NCBI GenBank assembly: GCA_964396245.1
Contig: CAYNEO010000009.1
Coordinates: 1 to 64,000 of the forward strand
Direction: 5' to 3'
From: CAYNEO01 sp964396245
GTDB taxonomy: Bacteria > Zixibacteria > MSB-5A5 > GN15 > FEB-12
Length of the DNA stretch: 64,000 bases
The notes beneath the pieces were generated by a model, which made no database searches, was not told the DNA's origin, and saw nothing but the letters and a program-made list of their open reading frames with translations. Position numbers and translations under genes: made by a program. This document shows positions 36,079 to 46,775 of the stretch, one piece after another; positions within the stretch are counted from its first letter, which is position 1, and every line of letters starts with the position of its first letter.

Positions 36079-36633
36079 ATGGGTGTAAAACCAGATCGCT
36101 GGATTGTCGAGATGGCTCGAAATCACGAGATGATTCGGCCCTTTTCGGAAGGTCAGGTTCGAAACGGAATCAGTTACGGTCCTTCGTCGTACGGCTATGA
36201 TATAAGTCTGTCCGATGAATTCAAGCTGTTCGACCCCTCGGCGACGGACATCATTGACCCCAGGGATCACACGCCGGAGATGTTTACGGATATCAAGGCG
36301 GAATCGGTGCTCATTCCCGCAAATTCCTATGCTCTCGGCCGTTCCCGGGAGTATTTCAAGATTCCCCGAAATATCATTGCCGTGTGTTTTGGCAAGTCGA
36401 CCTATGCCCGTTCAGGATTGATAGTCAATGTCACCCCGTTCGAGCCGGAGTGGGAAGGATTTGCGACGATCTCCCTGTCGAATACGGCCCCGGTGCCGGT
36501 TCGTGTATACGCCAATCAAGGCATAGCTCAACTTTTGTTTCTTGAAGCCAACGATCTTTGTGAAATCTCGTACAAGGATAGACAAGGAAAGTACCAGGGT
36601 CAGAAGAAGATTACTCTGTCAAAATCGGATTGA
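36079..36633 (+). CDS. dcd: dCTP deaminase family protein lacking the catalytic Glu
   Basis: 184 residues from the ATG at 36079, chosen because GAGGAG lies 9 bases before it. Upstream in-frame ATGs have poor spacing. It closely follows the Rickettsia-type dCTP deaminases: IRPFSEGQVRNGISYGPSS, YGYDISLSDEFKLF, PANSYALGRSREYFKIPRN, GKSTYARSGLIVNVTPFEPE and AQLLFLEANDLCE. The nucleotide-binding Ser and Arg of GKSTYAR are kept. At the general-base position the family reads TIE(I/F)SNT, but here it reads TISLSNT, so Ser132 replaces Glu. It may be inactive as a deaminase, or may act only in dUTP/dCTP binding. It is 57 bases before nifJ. Confidence 0.88.
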   Translation: MGVKPDRWIVEMARNHEMIRPFSEGQVRNGISYGPSSYGYDISLSDEFKLFDPSATDIIDPRDHTPEMFTDIKAESVLIPANSYALGRSREYFKIPRNIIAVCFGKSTYARSGLIVNVTPFEPEWEGFATISLSNTAPVPVRVYANQGIAQLLFLEANDLCEISYKDRQGKYQGQKKITLSKSD

Positions 36634-36690
36634 ATCCGATGCGAGTAGAACACGTGTGTTTTTGCAATATAGTTTATCAGGAGTGATATC

Positions 36691-40314
<3,624 letters not shown>

Positions 40315-40338
40315 CTTATTACAATACAGATGCTTAAC

Positions 40339-40373
40339 AAAGGTGGTCCGTCTTCCGACGGGCCGCCTTTTTG
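40339..40373 (+). terminator. Rho-independent terminator of nifJ
   Basis: A 14-bp stem with wobble pairs (40339-40352 with 40357-40370) and a TTCC loop is followed by TTTTT and TTG. It lies 25 bases after the PFOR stop. Confidence 0.85.
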
Positions 40374-40472
40374 TTGCCGTTTCCGAGCCGGCGGGGATTG
40401 TCAAGAATACCCCGGATGATACCGATAGTATTGGTATGTAATCATCCGGTAAAGACAAACCCAGGAGGAAAC

Positions 40473-41324
40473 ATGCGTCTTAAGGGCATTATTGCGCTGG
40501 CCGTTGCTCTGTTATTTATGTCCAGCCTGGCTGTCCAGGCTCAGGAAACAGAGCAGGACATCGTTAACAAGTATCTTCAGAAGATGGAAAAGGAACACGC
40601 CAAGAAACTCGGCTGGGCCTCTTTCACCTTCTCATTCAACCGGATCAACCGCAACAACGACTATAACAGTTTCGCCACTCACGTATCCAGTGATTTGTCC
40701 GGAACGGACATGACCTGGCTTGACAACGCCAAGGGACTGGGCGCCGAATTCGGTGTGATTTTCAAGAACCGTTTTGCGTGGTCGCTGGGTGGCGAGTACT
40801 GGCTGAAGTTCGGACAGACGATGAGCGGGACGTACACGTACCAGCCGTCGCTCAGCACAGCCGTGCAGGTAGTCGACCCTTCATCGGAAATTACGGTGTT
40901 TGGCGTTTACACCGGCTTTCAGTATTACCTGCTGAACCCTCCTGACAATGAAAGACAACTGACTTCGCTGGCGCTGAAGGCCGTCACGACAGTCGGCTAC
41001 TATGGCGTCAGCTGGGATCTGTGGCAGCAGTTCGAGAACCTGAACCTCTCCACCTCTCTGCCTGAAGGCGAGAATATGACGTTCAAGGGAAGCGCCCCCG
41101 GTATTACGATCGGGCTCGGCGCCGACTATCCGCTGAATTTCCACGGTATGGTGTTCGGCGCCGAGGTGCAGTACATGTACCTGAACTTTAAGAATGTCGC
41201 TTGGTATAATGATCAAGATCAGGAGATCGTGGCCAGTTACACCGGCGACGCGGATGGTCGGGTCGATCTTGGCCTGTCAGGGTTCCGGGCAAAAGTTGAA
41301 CTGAAGCGGTTCTTCAGCTTGTAG
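40473..41324 (+). CDS. Predicted outer-membrane beta-barrel protein
   Basis: 283 residues from the ATG at 40473, chosen because AGGAGG precedes it and it gives a signal peptide (KGIIALAVALLFMSSLAVQAQ). The longer frame from 40371 starts inside the terminator stem. The mature part has alternating polar/hydrophobic strands with aromatic belts, such as FAWSLGGEYWLKFG, VFGVYTGFQYYLL, ITIGLGADYPLNF and FGAEVQYMYLNF. It closes with a strand ending in ...KVELKRFFSL, whose penultimate residues suit BAM insertion. No specific family is recognised. Confidence 0.7.
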   Translation: MRLKGIIALAVALLFMSSLAVQAQETEQDIVNKYLQKMEKEHAKKLGWASFTFSFNRINRNNDYNSFATHVSSDLSGTDMTWLDNAKGLGAEFGVIFKNRFAWSLGGEYWLKFGQTMSGTYTYQPSLSTAVQVVDPSSEITVFGVYTGFQYYLLNPPDNERQLTSLALKAVTTVGYYGVSWDLWQQFENLNLSTSLPEGENMTFKGSAPGITIGLGADYPLNFHGMVFGAEVQYMYLNFKNVAWYNDQDQEIVASYTGDADGRVDLGLSGFRAKVELKRFFSL

Positions 41325-41416
41325 AATCTATTCGAGTCATAATCGGTTGACGGTTGGGCCGGCGGTCTCTATCTTGCATCAAATGGTCAGCTAAACCGAT
41401 AGATGGAGACTCTAGT

Positions 41417-42427
41417 TTGAGACAAGCTATGGTTAAGATTCTCAGCCGCACCGTAATAGTCTTGCTGGTTGTCGGGATGGCAGTTTCCTGCGCTTTCCCG
41501 GCCGACAAATTGCCGGCGGCCAAGGCCGGAGAAATCGGCCAGCCGACCGGCAAAATTGCGTTTGCCCGGGATAAGAACGTCTGGGTGATGAACGCCGACG
41601 GTAACGGCCAGATGTTAGTGACAGAGGTGATGAACACCGACGGGCGGATGAGCTGGGCTCCGGACAACCGGCGAATCATGTTCACCCGTTCCGGGTCGGT
41701 GGATCTCAAGGGCCCCGACATGCTCGGGGGACGTCATAAGGTCTACGATCTGTTTGTCGCCTTCCTGGATTCAGCCGACGCCAACAATACCCGATTCTGG
41801 TATCGAATTACCGATGACCTCGGCAACCGCGATGCACAGTGGCTCAAGAATGATCGGGTCATTTTCTGGAAGGACATGAATGCCAACCTGGTGAACGCAA
41901 GTATGCCGAATTACCAGGTCGCTATCATGGACGACGATGGGTCGAACATTGACCTGTTGCGGAAAGACTGGCAGAATATGTCCAGCTTCCTCACAGCACC
42001 CTCACTCAGCCCGGACAGCCAGCTGGCGTTTGTCTATTTCTCCGGCACGAGTCAGTTGGGACTTGTGGTTATACCCCTCGACAAGGCCATGATGCCGACC
42101 GACAGTATCAAGGCGCTGGCCGAGAAGAATCGGGGCCTGACCGGTCCGGCGTGGTCGCCGGATGGCAAGTGGCTGGCATATGTCAGCAGCAGCATGAACA
42201 GCCCCGGTTTATTCATTGCCACGCCTGATCTTGCAGAAAGATATCTTGTATTCGAGCCGCCGGTCGGGACTTTTGTTTATCCGACAGCACCGTCGTTCTC
42301 CCCCAACTCCAAGTGGCTCACGTTTGCCACCAGCGACGGCTCGGTGTGGACTTGTGACATTACAGGCAGCAATGCGCGACGACTGACCGGGCCCGGCACG
42401 GACCAGTTTCCCGCCTGGTCCAAGTGA
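41417..42427 (+). CDS. Exported TolB-like beta-propeller (PD40/WD40-like) protein
   Basis: 336 residues from the TTG at 41417, which has GGAG 8 bases upstream. An ATG four codons on (41429) is the alternative. A signal peptide (ILSRTVIVLLVVGMAVSC) has a Cys that could be a weak lipobox. The body has repeats of the TolB/PD40 type: GKIAFARDKNVWVMNADG, MSWAPDNRRIMFTR, PAWSPDGKWLAYVS, PSFSPNSKWLTFATSDGSVW and SNARRLTGPG. These suggest a six-bladed propeller in the periplasm. The role is unknown; binding of envelope partners is inferred. Confidence 0.8.
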   Translation: MRQAMVKILSRTVIVLLVVGMAVSCAFPADKLPAAKAGEIGQPTGKIAFARDKNVWVMNADGNGQMLVTEVMNTDGRMSWAPDNRRIMFTRSGSVDLKGPDMLGGRHKVYDLFVAFLDSADANNTRFWYRITDDLGNRDAQWLKNDRVIFWKDMNANLVNASMPNYQVAIMDDDGSNIDLLRKDWQNMSSFLTAPSLSPDSQLAFVYFSGTSQLGLVVIPLDKAMMPTDSIKALAEKNRGLTGPAWSPDGKWLAYVSSSMNSPGLFIATPDLAERYLVFEPPVGTFVYPTAPSFSPNSKWLTFATSDGSVWTCDITGSNARRLTGPGTDQFPAWSK

Positions 42428-42453
42428 CCGCATAAATTGCCACAGCAAAAAAC

Positions 42454-42483
42454 AAAAAGCCGGATGATACCATCCGGCTTTTT
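42454..42483. terminator. Bidirectional Rho-independent terminator
   Basis: A perfect 13-bp stem AAAAAGCCGGATG/CATCCGGCTTTTT with an ATAC loop separates the convergent ends at 42427 (+) and 42512 (-). Its outer A and T runs serve both strands. Confidence 0.92.
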
Positions 42484-42511
42484 CCGTGCTCGTTTCTTTA
42501 TCATCCGTGCT

Positions 42512-44005
42512 TCACAGTTTCTTCCAGTTGGATAGCAGTTCGGTCAGCAGGCGAACGCCGAATCCTGATGCGCCTTTAGGAATATACGGTTTGCCCTTGG
42601 GCTCAAGGTCCACTGAGGCTATGTCAATGTGCGCCCAGGGCCACTCGCCGATGAAATTCTCCAAGAAGGCCGCAGCGGCGGCGGTCCCGGCGGGACGACC
42701 GCCCGAGTTGACCAGATCGGCAATCTCGGATTTCATCTGGTCGCGCTGATCGTCCCAGATAGGCAACGGCCATACTCTTTCGGCCGTGGACGCCGAAGCC
42801 TCGCGTATTCTGTCGAGCAGCGATTCATTGTTGCCCAGAATGGGAGCGCCGGCATATCCCAGGATGTACAGGGCGGCCCCGGTGAGAGTGGCAATATCAA
42901 TCACCGCCTGCGGATCAAACTTATTGGCGTAGTCGAGAGCATCGGCAAGGATAAGCCGTCCTTCGGCGTCGGTGTTGATGATCTCGACTGTTTTACCTTT
43001 GCGCGACCTGATGATGTCTCCCGGTCTCGTGGCGTGGCCGGAGGGCATGTTTTCGCAGGTCGGGACCAGGCCGACAATGTTCCGGTTTATGCCAAGGCGG
43101 GCGGCCGTGACAACCGTGCCGACAACAACAGCGGAACCGGCCATGTCCTGTTTCATTTCGTGCATGTTGGCACCGGGCTTGAGCGATATCCCGCCACTGT
43201 CAAAGGTGATTCCTTTGCCGACCAGAACAATCGGTTTCTGATTTTCCGGTCCGCCTTTGTAGGTCAGGATAATGAATCGCGGCGGTTCGGCCGAACCACG
43301 AGTCACCGAAAGGAACGCTCCCATCTTCTCGCGCTTTATGGCGGCTTCGTCCAGAACGCGGCAGTCGAAGCCGTACTGTTTGGCCAATTCTTTGGCTTTC
43401 TCGGCATAGAGAGTCGGCGTGAGGTCATTGGAGGGCGTCGCTGCCAGCTTACGCACCAGCATCTGACCCTCCGCAATTACCGTACCCCGTGAGACAGCTT
43501 TCTCCATGCGTCCCACAACCGCTTTATTGTCGCTGATGAAAATCAATTCATCGAGACGACGGTCATCTCTGGCGTTTTCGCCGGTCTTGTATTCGAGCAT
43601 CTGGTAGCCGCCGAGCAGGTAGCCCTCGACTGCGGCCTGGAAATTTTCCGGCTTCTCGAATGAAGCGAAACTTATCGCTGCTTTTGACGCACTGGTCAGC
43701 GGCCGATACCGACCGGCCCTGCCCATGGCTCGACGAAAGCTGTCGGCATCGACTCTGTCTTGTTCACCGAGTCCAAGCAGGATAACCCGACCGACCCGGT
43801 ATCCGACGGGGCGGTAGAAGGTAGTCATTTCTCCTTCTTTGCCGGAGAACTCTTCGGTTTGAAGCACCTTGGACACTGCCCCGTTGGTGGCCTCGTCGAG
43901 AGAGCGGAGCACTTTGTCGGTGACCTTGTCGAATTTCGCCACGAAACAGATGAGCGCATCAGCCTTCACCGACTGAGGGATATCTTTCGCAAATGTAGTT
44001 TTCAT
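42512..44005 (-). CDS. pepA: Leucyl aminopeptidase (M17)
   Basis: 497 residues, standard for M17 hexameric aminopeptidases. The N-terminal regulatory domain spans ~residues 1-165. The catalytic domain carries VGKGITFDSGGISLKP (active-site Lys and metal Asp), MHEMKQDMAGSA (metal Asp), and the family signature NTDAEGRLILADAL (metal Asp/Glu and active-site Arg). The cytoplasmic enzyme removes N-terminal leucine and other residues using two metal ions. GGGAG precedes the ATG. It is followed by 104 bases without a gene before chorismate synthase. Confidence 0.95.
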   Translation of the reverse strand: MKTTFAKDIPQSVKADALICFVAKFDKVTDKVLRSLDEATNGAVSKVLQTEEFSGKEGEMTTFYRPVGYRVGRVILLGLGEQDRVDADSFRRAMGRAGRYRPLTSASKAAISFASFEKPENFQAAVEGYLLGGYQMLEYKTGENARDDRRLDELIFISDNKAVVGRMEKAVSRGTVIAEGQMLVRKLAATPSNDLTPTLYAEKAKELAKQYGFDCRVLDEAAIKREKMGAFLSVTRGSAEPPRFIILTYKGGPENQKPIVLVGKGITFDSGGISLKPGANMHEMKQDMAGSAVVVGTVVTAARLGINRNIVGLVPTCENMPSGHATRPGDIIRSRKGKTVEIINTDAEGRLILADALDYANKFDPQAVIDIATLTGAALYILGYAGAPILGNNESLLDRIREASASTAERVWPLPIWDDQRDQMKSEIADLVNSGGRPAGTAAAAAFLENFIGEWPWAHIDIASVDLEPKGKPYIPKGASGFGVRLLTELLSNWKKL

Positions 44006-44109
44006 GCAATTCTCCCTGGGTTGGTATTTTGCTAAACCTATGCCTTAAGAGGCGGCAAGGCAAGAGATTTCAGCGGTTGAAACGGCTGTCTGAGATACGC
44101 TGACGCGAC

Positions 44110-45309
44110 TTAGTACTCGGCGTCAAGGAAGGCGCGGTAATTGCGTTCGGTCTCCTCGATATTGTCGGAGCCGAACTTGTCAAGGAAGGCCTCGGTGAGA
44201 ACGAGAGACGCCATCGCTTCCGTGATTACGGCAACGGCGGGGACGACGCAGTTATCAGTGCGTTCGACCATAGCCTCAGCTTTCTTCCTGGTCAGGACGT
44301 CGACGGTTTGCAGCGGCTTGTTCAGGGTAGAAATCGGCTTACAGGCGATATGCATCACGACATCTTCGCCATTGGTGATGCCACCTTCAAGTCCGCCGGC
44401 ATTGTTGGTCTTGCGATAGAACTTCTTCTTCGCCGGGTCGCCGTCAGGATCATAAAGGATCTCGTCGTGAACTTCGGAACCGAGTCGTTGGGCAGACTCG
44501 AAACCGAGACCGATCTCCACACCTTTCACCGACGGAATGGACATCATTGCAGCCGCCAGCCTGCCGTCGAGTTTCTGATATCCCTGGGAGAGACTGCCCA
44601 GCCCGATTGGCAGACCGCGTACGATGAGTTCCACCACACCGCCCAGAGAATCACGCTTCTTTTTCGCAGCGCGAATAGCCTCGATCATTTTCTCTTCGGC
44701 CGGGGCATGAATGCAGCGTACGGCCGAGTTCTCAGCCGCCTCGGCGATAGCAGCGAGATCAGAAAGATTGGAGCGTTTCTTTAGACTGACATCCCCTATT
44801 CTCACGACATGGGAGGCGAGCTGAACGTTGAAATGCGCGAGGATTTGACGGGTTATCGCCCCAAGTGCGACCCGGGCCGCTGTTTCCCTCGCGGAAGCGC
44901 GCTCGAGGACATTGCGCAGATCGTGATGATTCCATTTTACGCCTCCCGGGAGGTCGGCGTGTCCGGGTCTGGGATGCGTGGTTTCCTTAGCCAATCGTTG
45001 CTGTTTGATCCCGAGCTTTTTAGGGACTGGTTCAAAAGGATCCATAATTTGTGACCAGTTCGGCCAGTCTTTATTCGTGATAACGAGCGCTACCGGTCCT
45101 CCCATCGTGTACCCGTTGCGCACGCCCCCGACGATTTGTGCCGTGTCGGATTCGATTTTCATCCGACCTCCGCGGCCGTAGCCTTTCTGACGGCGGGCAA
45201 GCTGGAAGTTGATCTGATCGAGATCGAGGGGAAATCCGGCCGGAAGACCGTCGATGATGGCGGTCAGCTGTGGACCATGCGATTCACCGGCAGTGAGATA
45301 TTGCAGCAT
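44110..45309 (-). CDS. aroC: Chorismate synthase
   Basis: 399 residues. It makes chorismate from 5-enolpyruvylshikimate 3-phosphate with reduced FMN, the last step of the shikimate pathway. The catalytic histidines are in TAGESHGPQLTAI and RPGHADLPG, and the family block RNVLERASARETAARVALGA is present. The late Asp is in VERTDNCVVPA. The K(W)NHHDLRNVLERASARET form and the ~390-residue length match the Bacillus/Gram-positive-like branch of AroC, also common in FCB bacteria. It lies 50 bases downstream of the HDOD gene on the same strand. Confidence 0.95.
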   Translation of the reverse strand: MLQYLTAGESHGPQLTAIIDGLPAGFPLDLDQINFQLARRQKGYGRGGRMKIESDTAQIVGGVRNGYTMGGPVALVITNKDWPNWSQIMDPFEPVPKKLGIKQQRLAKETTHPRPGHADLPGGVKWNHHDLRNVLERASARETAARVALGAITRQILAHFNVQLASHVVRIGDVSLKKRSNLSDLAAIAEAAENSAVRCIHAPAEEKMIEAIRAAKKKRDSLGGVVELIVRGLPIGLGSLSQGYQKLDGRLAAAMMSIPSVKGVEIGLGFESAQRLGSEVHDEILYDPDGDPAKKKFYRKTNNAGGLEGGITNGEDVVMHIACKPISTLNKPLQTVDVLTRKKAEAMVERTDNCVVPAVAVITEAMASLVLTEAFLDKFGSDNIEETERNYRAFLDAEY

Positions 45310-45359
45310 GACGCAAAGGTACGGAAAAGGACCGTCGCGGTCAATGTCCTTTCGACCGC

Positions 45360-46685
45360 TTAGATTGGCTCGGTTGCCTCCACCGGCAGCACCAGACCGG
45401 ACTCGGTCCCCAGTTTCTCCATACGCTTGGTAATACGATCGTCGAGCTTCATGGCCTGCGACATGGTATAGAACTCGATATCGTCGATCGGCGAAATCTC
45501 TTTCATTTCGGCCAGAACGGCGGCAATCTTCCAGATGGCCTGTTCCATGAGATCGAGGCTCTGCGGCAGTCGCATACGCAACTTGTCGACTTCGTCGGTC
45601 GCATTGAGCTTGCGAATCATCTGAACACGTCCGTAGATGACCATGGTGGCATTGTTGAGATAATGCGAAAGCGTAGCGAGAGCTATGTTTTTCGATTCGA
45701 CGGCGCCCTTCGACCGCTCCTCGTGAAGCAGACGGCTGCTGAGTTCCTGACGTTCCTTGAAGAGGTTCTCTATCATCAGGTAGGTTCGCCAGATCTCTTT
45801 GTTGGCCCGGATGAGCATCTCCTCGATGTTACCGATGTCGATGCCCAGGTATTTGGCCACGTTTACTGTTTCGGCCAGAAGCGAGCTGGAGATTTCATCG
45901 ACCTGTTCCTTGGTCAAGTTGAGGAGTTCCGTCAGACGGCTGATCTTGTTAAGACGTTCCTCGAGGTCGTTGACATAGGTAATAGCCTGGTTGTGGGACA
46001 AAAGACTTGCGAGCCGGATAATGTTTGTAAACTGGCTGTCATCGCGAACCGGCTGGAAAAAGCCGTGATCGCGAATGGCGACAGCGATATGCTCGGGCAG
46101 TCGCCATTTGCTCGCGAGGTGATACCCGACTTCGGCGTGGTCGATACCGAAGACCTGTATTTCAGCATCGGTAAGGTGCTGAGCCTTGACCTTCTTCTCG
46201 ACGATCTTCCGGTACTCCTTCGGGTAATGGTCGAGAAAGAAGAGGATGCCGATGTCGTGCAGCAGACCGCCGATGAACGCTTCTTCGGGCGCTTTGAAGC
46301 CGGCGGCCTTGGCGATTTTCTCGGCAGCGGCGGCAACGGTAAAGATGGTGGTGAAGAACGTCCGGGTATCGATGCCGGATATTCGCTCCACACGCTCCGG
46401 GTTCAGGATGGATGACGACAGGGCCAGGCATTTGACCGTCGTAACGCCGAGCAGGACGACCGCCTGGTGGACCGTTCGAATCTCCGCGAATCTATGATAG
46501 TATGTCGAATTGGCCATCTTCAAGATGCGGCTGGTAAGGGAAGGGTCCTTGAGCACAATTTGAGACAGCATTTCGGCGGAGAAATTCGGTTTTTCCATCT
46601 CGGTAAGGAGTTCGGAGATAGCCTGAGGAAGAGACATAAGATCGTTGCTTCCCCGGATGTGCTCAATAATCGATAGTTTGTCCAT
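45360..46685 (-). CDS. HDOD domain protein with histidine-kinase-like phosphoacceptor helix
   Basis: 441 residues. An HDOD domain fills ~residues 10-230: SLPQAISELL, KDPSLTSRILKMANSTYY, IRTVHQAVVLLGVTTVKCLAL, then EAFIGGLLHDIG and IDHAEVGYHLASKWRLPEHI. It is unusual in keeping the HD pair. A coiled stretch (~290-335) leads to ALATLSHYLNNATMVIYGR (His341), which resembles the dimerisation/phosphoacceptor helix of histidine kinases (HxLNN). A second helix (SLDLMEQAIWKIAAVL) follows. No ATP-binding domain follows. The next gene upstream encodes a receiver domain with a decayed kinase core, so the two may work together. Signalling role inferred. Confidence 0.85.
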   Translation of the reverse strand: MDKLSIIEHIRGSNDLMSLPQAISELLTEMEKPNFSAEMLSQIVLKDPSLTSRILKMANSTYYHRFAEIRTVHQAVVLLGVTTVKCLALSSSILNPERVERISGIDTRTFFTTIFTVAAAAEKIAKAAGFKAPEEAFIGGLLHDIGILFFLDHYPKEYRKIVEKKVKAQHLTDAEIQVFGIDHAEVGYHLASKWRLPEHIAVAIRDHGFFQPVRDDSQFTNIIRLASLLSHNQAITYVNDLEERLNKISRLTELLNLTKEQVDEISSSLLAETVNVAKYLGIDIGNIEEMLIRANKEIWRTYLMIENLFKERQELSSRLLHEERSKGAVESKNIALATLSHYLNNATMVIYGRVQMIRKLNATDEVDKLRMRLPQSLDLMEQAIWKIAAVLAEMKEISPIDDIEFYTMSQAMKLDDRITKRMEKLGTESGLVLPVEATEPI

Positions 46686-46775
46686 GCGGTTCCTGTGTAA
46701 CGTAAGTGGGCTTTATAGTCATTTATCGGCCGGATCCGCGGAAAAATTGACGGCCTGAAGAGACGAAAAGCAGGG

